DNA of 64,000 nt. Source: Bacteroidales bacterium. GTDB lineage: Bacteria > Bacteroidota > Bacteroidia > Bacteroidales > Tenuifilaceae. The stretch is taken from assembly GCA_016931855.1 (NCBI GenBank), contig JAFGDZ010000072.1, forward strand, positions 62,001 through 126,000, read 5' to 3'. A program made the translations under genes and the position numbers. Below the pieces are notes generated by a model. It had not been told where the DNA came from and searched no databases. It worked only from the letters and a program-made list of their open reading frames with translations. The number at the start of each line of letters is the position of its first letter. The stretch's first letter is position 1. This document shows positions 35,527 through 43,599 of this stretch, piece by piece.

Positions 35527-35554
35527 AAATCCAGCTCTGGCTGGATTTTTTTTT
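35527..35554 (+). terminator. Intrinsic terminator of the LacI-family gene
   Basis: Stem AAATCCAGC / GCTGGATTT (9 bp, 4-nt loop) running into nine consecutive T at 35546-35554. Confidence 0.92.
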
Positions 35555-35675
35555 GCGTTTTTTTAAAATGTTAGCAGCTTTCCGAAAACGATTGAAATGC
35601 CCTTTCTTGCTTTAAATTGCTTATTGTTCAGTTTATTGACGGCAGTTAGCCCTTTTTTTGCATTGATTTTTGTTT

Positions 35676-35683
35676 TACTTTTG
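35676..35683 (+). promoter_or_regulatory. Candidate -7 element of the maltose operon
   Basis: TACTTTTG (TAnnTTTG) 56 bases before the MFS transporter ATG. A TTTG at 35657-35660 lies 15 bases upstream. Confidence 0.45.
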
Positions 35684-35738
35684 ACATTGGCTGATTTTCC
35701 CTTTCCATATATATTATCGTAAACTTATTCTCTCTATC

Positions 35739-37259
35739 ATGAGCAAAAGACCTCGTTTGAGCTTTTGGCAGATATGGAATATGAGCTTTGGATTCTTGGG
35801 AATTCAGTTTGGCTTTGCCCTCCAAAATGCCAATGTAAGTAGGATATTCGAAACCCTTGGTGCCGAAATAGACTCAATTCCAATACTCTGGATTGCTGCA
35901 CCTGTTACGGGTTTGATTATTCAGCCAATTATCGGTCATATGAGCGATAATACCTGGACCCGCTTAGGGCGAAGGAGACCTTTCTTTCTTGTTGGTGCCA
36001 TACTTGCCTCCCTTGCATTAATTTTTATGCCTAACTCCCCAACCCTTTGGGTTGCTGCGGGTATGCTTTGGATAATGGATGCATCAATAAACGTTTCCAT
36101 GGAGCCTTTCCGTGCTTTTGTAGGCGACATGTTACCATCGGAGCAGCGTACCAAAGGGTTTGCTATGCAAAGCTTCTTTATTGGTACTGGAGCGGTAATT
36201 GCCTCAGCACTACCGTATATTCTAACCGAGTGGGTAGGCATTGCAAACCAAGCTCCAGAGGGAGAAATTCCTCCTTCGGTTCAGTACTCCTTTTATATAG
36301 GTGCCATCGTTTTTATATCGGCGGTTTTGTGGACAGTGTTCTCAACCAAGGAGTACTCGCCGCAGCAGCTTAAAGCGTTTGATGATGCTGAGAAAGGAAA
36401 CACCAATGCAGAAAATTCTTCATCAAGCAATGAGGCAATTCGCCCTGCTAAGTTCTTCTTGAAAAACAGCATCGTCTGGATTGTCCTTGGTGCTGCACTT
36501 TCCTTGCTAGTATGGTACATGGACTGGGATGCAGAGCTGTACATTTTAACCGTTGGTTTATTTGTTTTTGGTGCACTTCTTCTTCTATCTGGCATTCTGA
36601 TTAAGATGGGGCTTCCCAAAAATGGCCTAACAGTTATAGCAAACGATTTATTTAGTATGCCCCGCACAATGGGGCAACTTGCCGTGGTTCAGTTTTTTAG
36701 CTGGTTTGCGCTATTTGCTATGTGGATTTACACCACTGCCGCAGTAACCAAGCATGTTTATGGCACTACCGATACCGCATCGGAGCTGTTTAACGAGGGG
36801 GCTAACTGGGTTGGGATTTGCTTTGCTGTTTATAATGGAGTCGCTGCTATTGTGGCATTCCTGCTACCCGTAATTGCAAAGTACACTAGTCGTAAAATTA
36901 CTCACTCCATATCTCTTATCGCAGGAGGCTTGGGCTTATTCTCTATTTACTTTGTAACCAACCCGCTTCATCTACTAATCTCAATGGTTGGTGTTGGCTT
37001 GGCTTGGGCCAGTATTCTTAGCATGCCCTATGCAATTCTTGCCGGTGCATTGCCCTCGAACAAAATGGGTACCTACATGGGAATTTTCAACTTCTTTATT
37101 GTAATACCCCAAATTCTTGCGGCAAGTTTACTTGGATTCTTCACCCGTGTACTATTTCAGGGAGAGGCTGTTTACTCCCTAATGCTTGGTGGGGCATCAA
37201 TGGTACTTGCAGCAATTCTAGTGTTTATTGTTCACGATAAGGACGACGTAAAGGCTTAG
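35739..37259 (+). CDS. MFS/GPH-type sugar (maltose) transporter
   Basis: 506 aa with about 12 membrane segments. The N-terminal IQFGFALQNANVSRIFETLGA and the loop DNTWTRLGRRRPFFLVGA (RxGRRRP) are signatures of the sucrose/maltose branch of the major facilitator superfamily (SLC45/GPH-like). It should carry maltose or short maltodextrins from periplasm to cytoplasm by cation symport. It is the first gene of a tight unit: pgmB follows after 12 bases and the GH65 gene after a further 83, which supports maltose as substrate. Confidence 0.88.
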   Translation: MSKRPRLSFWQIWNMSFGFLGIQFGFALQNANVSRIFETLGAEIDSIPILWIAAPVTGLIIQPIIGHMSDNTWTRLGRRRPFFLVGAILASLALIFMPNSPTLWVAAGMLWIMDASINVSMEPFRAFVGDMLPSEQRTKGFAMQSFFIGTGAVIASALPYILTEWVGIANQAPEGEIPPSVQYSFYIGAIVFISAVLWTVFSTKEYSPQQLKAFDDAEKGNTNAENSSSSNEAIRPAKFFLKNSIVWIVLGAALSLLVWYMDWDAELYILTVGLFVFGALLLLSGILIKMGLPKNGLTVIANDLFSMPRTMGQLAVVQFFSWFALFAMWIYTTAAVTKHVYGTTDTASELFNEGANWVGICFAVYNGVAAIVAFLLPVIAKYTSRKITHSISLIAGGLGLFSIYFVTNPLHLLISMVGVGLAWASILSMPYAILAGALPSNKMGTYMGIFNFFIVIPQILAASLLGFFTRVLFQGEAVYSLMLGGASMVLAAILVFIVHDKDDVKA

Positions 37260-37271
37260 CCAATCATAGCG

Positions 37272-37934
37272 ATGAAAATAAGTGCATGCATCTTTGATTT
37301 GGATGGTGTTGTTGTTGATACCGCCAAGTACCATTACCTAGCGTGGAAGCGACTGGCTGCCGAGCATGGGTTCGATTTTACCGAGCACGATAACGAGCGC
37401 CTAAAGGGTGTTAGCCGAATGGCTTCGCTCGAAATCCTTTTGGAGATAGGCCAAAAAAGTGCCTCGCCTCAGGAGAAGGAGCTGATGGCTGCTCGCAAAA
37501 ATGCGTGGTACGTGGAGTATATTGAGAAAATGGACTCTAGCGAGATTTTACCCGGAGCGAAAGAGTTTATTGAGAACTTACGCGCATCAGAAGTTAAGGT
37601 GGCTTTGGGCTCTGCTAGCAAAAATGCAAGGCTTATTCTTAATCGAATAGGACTGGTAAACCACTTCGACTCCATTGTTGATGGCACCCGCGTTGTAAAC
37701 GCAAAACCCGATCCCGAGGTATTCCTTATTGCTGCAACCGATTTGGGCATTCGTCCATCGGAGTGCGTAGTGTTTGAGGATGCCGAAGCTGGTGTTGAGG
37801 CTGCAATAAATGGCGGAATGCGGTGTGTTGGCGTTGGAAGTCCAGCTATACTTTACCGTGCAAACCTTGTTATTGATGGGTTTAAAAACCTTTCGCCTAG
37901 CGATGTTTTTGCTAGGTTAAGCAAGCAATTATAA
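37272..37934 (+). CDS. pgmB: Beta-phosphoglucomutase
   Basis: 220-aa HAD-superfamily enzyme converting beta-glucose-1-phosphate to glucose-6-phosphate. The nucleophile and acid/base aspartates are Asp9 and Asp11 in CIFDLDGVVVDT; the cap motif KGVSRMASLEILLE, the GSASKNARLIL loop and VFEDAEAGVEAA (Mg2+ site) fit beta-PGM. Maltose phosphorylase releases precisely the beta anomer, and its gene follows directly, so the assignment is strong. Confidence 0.95.
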   Translation: MKISACIFDLDGVVVDTAKYHYLAWKRLAAEHGFDFTEHDNERLKGVSRMASLEILLEIGQKSASPQEKELMAARKNAWYVEYIEKMDSSEILPGAKEFIENLRASEVKVALGSASKNARLILNRIGLVNHFDSIVDGTRVVNAKPDPEVFLIAATDLGIRPSECVVFEDAEAGVEAAINGGMRCVGVGSPAILYRANLVIDGFKNLSPSDVFARLSKQL

Positions 37935-38017
37935 AGTATTTGCTATGCATGCTGGTTAAATAGCCGTGTACATATCGTTTAAAAGCATTTTAACGTTTCA
38001 CATTTAACGTTCATAAT

Positions 38018-40333
38018 ATGAATCAGTATCTTAAGCACGATGAGTGGTGCATAATAGAGGAGGGGTTTCACCCCGAGTTTGCTCGTGCTTCAGAAAGCAT
38101 CTTTAGCCTTGGTAACGGGGCTATGGGGCAACGTGCAAATTTTGAGGAGAAGTATAGTGGCTCATCACTTCAGGGAAGTTATGTTGCTGGTGTATATTAT
38201 CCCGATAAAACAAGGGTAGGCTGGTGGAAAAACGGATATCCCGAGTATTTTGCAAAAGTCATTAACTCAACTAATTGGATTGGAATTGATGTTAAAATAG
38301 GCGACGATGAGCTGGATTTGGCTCGCTGCGAGGTTACCGACTTTCGTAGGGTGCTTAACATGAAGGAAGGCTACCTTGAGCGCTCCTTTATCTGCGAAAT
38401 GCCCTCGGGCGTTAAAGTTGCCGTTAACGCAAAGCGATTCCTTTCGTTAGCCAATTCGGAGCTGGGTGCCATCCGTTATAGCGTAAAGCTGTTAACAGCT
38501 AACGCCAAGGTAAGTCTAAAGCCATACCTAGATGCCGATGTGCATAATGAGGATTCAAACTATGGCGAGAAGTTTTGGGATGAGGAGCAGCGCCTTATAA
38601 GTCCAGAGCAGGGCATGCTTGTTAGCCGCACCCGCAAGTTAGATTTTTATGTTGGACATGCCATGCGTTTCTCTGTTTATCATAACGACGAGCGCATTTC
38701 GCCAGAACTTAAGCTACACGACAAGGAGAAGTACGTAGCATCGGCTTTTTCTGTTAACGTAAAGGCTGGCGACGAGCTGGTTCTTTACAAGTACGTTGCT
38801 GTAGTATCATCGTTAAATCACTCAAAGGATAGCTTTTCAAGCGTGTTAACAGCTCTGCTGAATACCGCAACAGAAAAGGGGTTTGATGTGATGTTGCAAG
38901 ATCAGGCTAACGCATGGAATGAGCTTTGGGAGCATAGCGACATTACCATAGAGGGCGATGTGGCCGCTCAACAGGGTATTAGGTTTAATATTTTCCAGCT
39001 AAGCCAAACATACACTGGTAAGGACGAAAGGCTAAATATTGGTCCTAAAGGTTTTACTGGCGAAAAGTATGGCGGATCAACCTACTGGGATACCGAAGCT
39101 TACTGCTTACCATTTTACATGATAACGCACGGACAAAAAGTTGCCCGCCAGCTTCTATTGTACAGGTACAAGCAGTTGGGGAAAGCCATAGAAAATGCCG
39201 AAAAACTCGGCTTTTCCAATGGTGCGGCGCTTTACCCAATGGTTACCATGAATGGAGAGGAGTGCCATAACGAGTGGGAGATAACCTTTGAGGAGATTCA
39301 CCGCAATGGCGCCATTGCTTTTGCCATATACAACTATGTGCGCTACACAAACGATTATAGCTACTTACCAAACTTTGGGTTGGAAGTGTTGATTGCCATT
39401 GCTCGTTTCTGGGCTCAACGTGTTAACTACTCTACCGATAAGGGAAAATACGTAATGCTTGGCGTTACTGGACCTAACGAGTACGAGAATAACGTTAATA
39501 ACAACTGGTACACTAACACCATCGCTTGCTGGTGTATGGAGTATGCTGCAGATGTTGCCGCACAAGTTAAAAAGTCGGATCCTGAGAAGTACGCTGCATT
39601 GGTTCAAAAGATTGGTTTTAATGAGGCAAAAGAACTTACTCTTTGGAACAATATTAGAACCAATATGTACTATCCTTTCGATGAGAAGTTAGGTGTTTAT
39701 CTTCAGCAAGAGGGGTATATGGATAAGGAACAAATTCTGGTTAAGGATTTGGATCCAGCACATCGCCCAATTAACCAGAAATGGAGCTGGGACAGGATTC
39801 TTAGATCGTGTTTCATTAAGCAAGCCGATGTGCTACAAGGGATATATTTCCTAGAGGATAGATTCAACGCAGAAACCATTAAGCGAAACTTCGATTTTTA
39901 TGAGCCTAGAACGGTTCACGAGTCTTCGTTATCGCCTTGTGTTCACTCTGTGCTTGCATCAAAAATTGGCAATAAGGCTAAAGCCTATGAGATGTACCTT
40001 CGTACTGCTCGCTTGGATTTAGACGATTACAACCGCGAGGTAAAGGAGGGGCTACACATTACTAGCATGGCTGGTACTTGGATTTCTATTGTAGAAGGAT
40101 TTGGCGGGATGCGCGTTAGAAACAACGCCCTGTACCTTAGTCCATTAATCCCCGAGCAATGGAAAGGCTACAGCTTTAAGGTTTGGTTCCGCGATAACCT
40201 TTTAAAAGTAACCGTAAGCCATTCGCAGGTAAATATCCAGAATCAGGATGGCCCTGCAATATCACTATCGGTTTACGAAAAGATGGTTACTGTGTCGGCC
40301 AATTCTACACAAGCAGTTGATATATCCGCATAA
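38018..40333 (+). CDS. GH65 maltose phosphorylase
   Basis: 771 aa, the standard length. An N-terminal beta-sandwich precedes the (alpha/alpha)6 barrel, with GGSTYWDTEAYCLPFYM and the catalytic block NEWEITFEEIHRNG (Glu425/426; the general acid lies here), and a phosphate-binding region near VHESSLSPCVHSVLA. It splits maltose with phosphate into glucose and beta-glucose-1-phosphate in the cytoplasm; there is no signal peptide. Trehalose or kojibiose phosphorylase are alternatives within GH65, but the starch-locus context and adjacent pgmB favour maltose. Confidence 0.92.
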   Translation: MNQYLKHDEWCIIEEGFHPEFARASESIFSLGNGAMGQRANFEEKYSGSSLQGSYVAGVYYPDKTRVGWWKNGYPEYFAKVINSTNWIGIDVKIGDDELDLARCEVTDFRRVLNMKEGYLERSFICEMPSGVKVAVNAKRFLSLANSELGAIRYSVKLLTANAKVSLKPYLDADVHNEDSNYGEKFWDEEQRLISPEQGMLVSRTRKLDFYVGHAMRFSVYHNDERISPELKLHDKEKYVASAFSVNVKAGDELVLYKYVAVVSSLNHSKDSFSSVLTALLNTATEKGFDVMLQDQANAWNELWEHSDITIEGDVAAQQGIRFNIFQLSQTYTGKDERLNIGPKGFTGEKYGGSTYWDTEAYCLPFYMITHGQKVARQLLLYRYKQLGKAIENAEKLGFSNGAALYPMVTMNGEECHNEWEITFEEIHRNGAIAFAIYNYVRYTNDYSYLPNFGLEVLIAIARFWAQRVNYSTDKGKYVMLGVTGPNEYENNVNNNWYTNTIACWCMEYAADVAAQVKKSDPEKYAALVQKIGFNEAKELTLWNNIRTNMYYPFDEKLGVYLQQEGYMDKEQILVKDLDPAHRPINQKWSWDRILRSCFIKQADVLQGIYFLEDRFNAETIKRNFDFYEPRTVHESSLSPCVHSVLASKIGNKAKAYEMYLRTARLDLDDYNREVKEGLHITSMAGTWISIVEGFGGMRVRNNALYLSPLIPEQWKGYSFKVWFRDNLLKVTVSHSQVNIQNQDGPAISLSVYEKMVTVSANSTQAVDISA

Positions 40334-40375
40334 TAGGTTTTGACATTTAGCGAGAGACAGAGTGCCTTTTTTTGG

Positions 40376-40383
40376 TACATTTG
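40376..40383 (+). promoter_or_regulatory. Candidate -7 element of the aldolase gene
   Basis: TACATTTG (TAnnTTTG) 37 bases before the aldolase ATG. It suggests the aldolase has its own promoter in addition to readthrough from the maltose operon. Confidence 0.45.
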
Positions 40384-40419
40384 TATTTGCTATGATATCA
40401 ATTACTAAAAATTACAATA

Positions 40420-41496
40420 ATGAGTTCAACTGCTAAAAAATTTCCTGCTGGTGTGCTAACTGGCGATCAAGTACAGGAACTATTTGCATACGCAAAAAAG
40501 GAAGGTTTTGCGCTACCTGCTGTTAACGTTACAGGTACTAATACTATTAACGCTGTTTTGGAAGCTGCTCGTGAGCTTAACTCACCAGTAATTATCCAGT
40601 TTTCTAATAGCGGAGCATCATTTGTTGCGGGCAAAAACCTTTCTAACGAAGGTCAGCGTGCAAGTATCATAGGTGCAGTATCTGGCGCAAAGCATGTGCA
40701 TATGCTAGCCGAGGCTTATGGTGTTCCTGTTGTGTTACATACCGACCATGCGGCAAAGAAGTTATTACCTTGGATTGACGGTCTTCTTGATGCTGGCGAA
40801 AAACACTTTGCAGAAACAGGCAAGCCGCTATTCAGCTCTCATATGCTAGACCTTTCGGAGGAGAGCCTTGAGGAGAACATTGCCATTAGCGCAAAGTACC
40901 TTGAGCGTATGGCTCGTATGGGCATGACCCTTGAAATTGAGCTTGGTGTAACCGGTGGCGAAGAGGATGGTGTTGATAATACCGATGTAGATAGCTCTCG
41001 CCTTTACACCCAGCCTCAAGAAGTTGCTTACGCATACGAGCAGCTAATGAAGGTTAGCCACAGGTTTACCATCGCTGCATCGTTTGGTAACGTACATGGT
41101 GTTTACAAGCCAGGCAACGTGGTGCTAAGCCCTGAGATTCTTAGGGATTCTCAAAAGTTTATTCAGGAAAAATTTGGCACTAAGGCAAACCCAGTAAACT
41201 TTGTTTTCCATGGCGGTAGCGGTTCCGAAAAGGAGAAAATTGCCGAGGCTATTAGCTATGGCGTTATCAAAATGAATATCGATACCGATATTCAGTGGGC
41301 TTTCTGGGATGGTATTCGTACCTACTACCACAACAAGCAAGGATACTTGCAAGGTCAAATTGGTAACCCAGAGGGCGAAGATTCACCAAACAAGAAGTAT
41401 TACGATCCCCGTGTTTGGCTTCGAAAAGGCGAGGAGTCAATTATTGTTCGACTAAAAGAGTCTTTTGAGGATTTAAACGCTGTGGGTAGAGGTTAG
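40420..41496 (+). CDS. fba: Class II fructose-bisphosphate aldolase
   Basis: 358-aa zinc enzyme of glycolysis/gluconeogenesis, type IIA by length and sequence. Metal and active-site motifs: VVLHTDHAAKKLLPWID (catalytic Asp and zinc His), IELGVTGGEEDGVD, FGNVHGVYKPGNV, FVFHGGSGSEKE and KMNIDTDIQWAFWDG. Its place between the maltose phosphorylase and the amylase genes is unusual for a core enzyme and would tie lower glycolysis to starch use, if co-regulated. The candidate promoter upstream leaves independent expression possible. Confidence 0.95.
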   Translation: MSSTAKKFPAGVLTGDQVQELFAYAKKEGFALPAVNVTGTNTINAVLEAARELNSPVIIQFSNSGASFVAGKNLSNEGQRASIIGAVSGAKHVHMLAEAYGVPVVLHTDHAAKKLLPWIDGLLDAGEKHFAETGKPLFSSHMLDLSEESLEENIAISAKYLERMARMGMTLEIELGVTGGEEDGVDNTDVDSSRLYTQPQEVAYAYEQLMKVSHRFTIAASFGNVHGVYKPGNVVLSPEILRDSQKFIQEKFGTKANPVNFVFHGGSGSEKEKIAEAISYGVIKMNIDTDIQWAFWDGIRTYYHNKQGYLQGQIGNPEGEDSPNKKYYDPRVWLRKGEESIIVRLKESFEDLNAVGRG

Positions 41497-41654
41497 TAAC
41501 CATCGCTTTACCCTATACTTAAGGGGCAATAAAGGGAATACTCCTGTTTGGCTGCATGTGGTTTTAGTTTAATGCGCTAAGACCTGTGCTTTTGGGCAAA
41601 TCGGGTTCCTTTTGTTGCCCCTTTCTATTTGGTAAAGCACTAATAATCCCATTT

Positions 41655-43499
41655 ATGCGAAAACTTGTTCTTTCTGTATTTCTAATACTTTCAATATCAG
41701 TAATGGCTTTGGCGCAAACCATAAGTAGAGTTGAACCGCCCATGTGGTGGGTTGGGATGCAAAATCCCCAGTTTCAACTTATGGTTTACGGTAAGGGCAT
41801 ATCATCAGCAACGGTTTCATTTGTTTATCCCGGGGTAGAGCTAGTATCGGTTGAGAAAACCGATAATCCCAACTACCTTTTTATTAATCTGCAAATATTG
41901 TCAAGTGTAGCTGCTGGCACAATGCAGTTAACCTTTACCTTTCCTAATGGGGCAAAGGTAACGCATCCCTACCAGCTGCTTCAGCGCAAGGAGGGCTCGG
42001 CACAGCGTAAGGGATTTGATGCTTCCGATGTGGTTTACCTGGTGTTTCCTGATAGGTTTGCCAACGGCGATACCTCCAACGACTACATTAAGTCAATGGG
42101 CGATAGCCTTAATCGCGAGAATCTTTATGCCCGTCATGGTGGCGATATCCAAGGAATAATCAATAACCTAGATTATATCCAACAGCTAGGTGTTACTGCA
42201 CTATGGCTTAACCCTGTTTTTGAGAATAAGCAACCTGCTGCATCATATCATGGGTATGCCATTACCGATTTTTATGCGGTTGATCCCCGTTTGGGTTCAA
42301 ATGCCCTTTATACCGATTTTATTGATAGGGCACACCAACGTGGCATAAAGGTTATAAAGGATATGATTTTTAACCATTGTGGCGATGGGCACTGGTGGGT
42401 TAAGGATTTACCCTCATCGGATTGGGTGCATGCATGGCCAGAGTTTACCCGTAGCAGCTACCGTGGTGCAGTGGTATCCGACCCCAACGCCTCGGAGTAT
42501 GATAAACGGATTATGTCCGACGGATGGTTTGATAACTCCATGCCCGATTTAAACCAGAAGAACCCTTTTCTGGCCACTTACCTAATTCAGAATAGCATTT
42601 GGTGGGTTGAGCACGCTGGACTCGATGGTATTAGAATGGATACGCACCCCTATCCTGATAAGGATTTTATGGCTAACTGGGCAAAGGCTGTAATGGCGGA
42701 GTACCCAAACTTTAATATCGTATCGGAGGTTTGGCTAAACTATCCCGCTTGGTGTGCATACTGGCAAACGGGAGCCAACAATCGCGATGGTTACGATTCT
42801 GCTGTGCCCACTGTAATGGACTTCCCGTTGATGTATGCCATGTACGAGGCTTTTTCGGAGGAATCGGGCTGGGATAAGGGGCTTATGCGGTTGTACGAGG
42901 TGCTTGCGCACGATTTTCTGTATGCTAACCCCATGAATATCCTTACATTCCCCGATAATCACGATGTAACCCGCTTTAATAGAGCCGAAGATAAATCGCT
43001 TGGGCGCTACAAACTGGCCATGGCCTTTCTGCTCACAACTCGCGGAATACCTCAGCTTTACTACGGTACCGAGATTCTAATGACTGGCGATAAGGGAGAG
43101 GGCGATGGAGTGCTTCGCCGCGATTTCCCCGGTGGATGGCCTACCGATAAGCGTAATGCTTTTACTAAGGAGGGGCGAACCAAACCTGAGGGTGAGGCAT
43201 GGGACTACATCAGCAACATACTAAACTGGCGCAAAACAGCATCGGCTATACATAATGGCAAGCTAACCCATTTTTTACCAGAGAACGACATTTACGTTTA
43301 CTTTAGGTACAACAAGGAGCAACGCGTAATGGTAATTCTTAACTCGGGGTACACTCCTCGATTACTAAAAAACGAGCGTTTTAATGAGCTGCTTGATGGC
43401 TACTCAAAGGGTAAGGATATTATTTCTGGTAAAAACATCGATTCCCTATCAAAAATCCAACTCTCTCCACGAAGTGCGATGATAATTGAGCTGGAATAA
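41655..43499 (+). CDS. Periplasmic GH13 neopullulanase/cyclomaltodextrinase (SusA-like)
   Basis: 614 aa from the ATG at 41655, which directly precedes a signal peptide (LVLSVFLILSISVMALAQ); an upstream GTG at 41586 is rejected. An N-terminal cyclomaltodextrinase-type beta domain (about 25-110: VEPPMWWVGMQNPQFQLMVYG) leads into the GH13 barrel. Catalytic residues: Asp329 in GIRMDTHPY, Glu358 in IVSEVW and Asp437 in FPDNHDVTRF. No lipobox or T9SS domain, so it should be a soluble periplasmic enzyme that degrades imported maltodextrins and pullulan-type fragments to maltose and glucose. Confidence 0.9.
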   Translation: MRKLVLSVFLILSISVMALAQTISRVEPPMWWVGMQNPQFQLMVYGKGISSATVSFVYPGVELVSVEKTDNPNYLFINLQILSSVAAGTMQLTFTFPNGAKVTHPYQLLQRKEGSAQRKGFDASDVVYLVFPDRFANGDTSNDYIKSMGDSLNRENLYARHGGDIQGIINNLDYIQQLGVTALWLNPVFENKQPAASYHGYAITDFYAVDPRLGSNALYTDFIDRAHQRGIKVIKDMIFNHCGDGHWWVKDLPSSDWVHAWPEFTRSSYRGAVVSDPNASEYDKRIMSDGWFDNSMPDLNQKNPFLATYLIQNSIWWVEHAGLDGIRMDTHPYPDKDFMANWAKAVMAEYPNFNIVSEVWLNYPAWCAYWQTGANNRDGYDSAVPTVMDFPLMYAMYEAFSEESGWDKGLMRLYEVLAHDFLYANPMNILTFPDNHDVTRFNRAEDKSLGRYKLAMAFLLTTRGIPQLYYGTEILMTGDKGEGDGVLRRDFPGGWPTDKRNAFTKEGRTKPEGEAWDYISNILNWRKTASAIHNGKLTHFLPENDIYVYFRYNKEQRVMVILNSGYTPRLLKNERFNELLDGYSKGKDIISGKNIDSLSKIQLSPRSAMIIELE

Positions 43500-43599
43500 A
43501 AGGTAGTTAGATGAAGTTGTTGTCTGTAATGCGCTCTAAATCAACTAGCGTCAATCTGTTAAATCTGTATTATTTGTGTTCTATACCAAATCCCTAACC

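Noticed and set aside
41586-41654. Upstream GTG start for the periplasmic neopullulanase
   Set aside because: The ATG at 41655 gives a textbook signal peptide; the extension would bury it.
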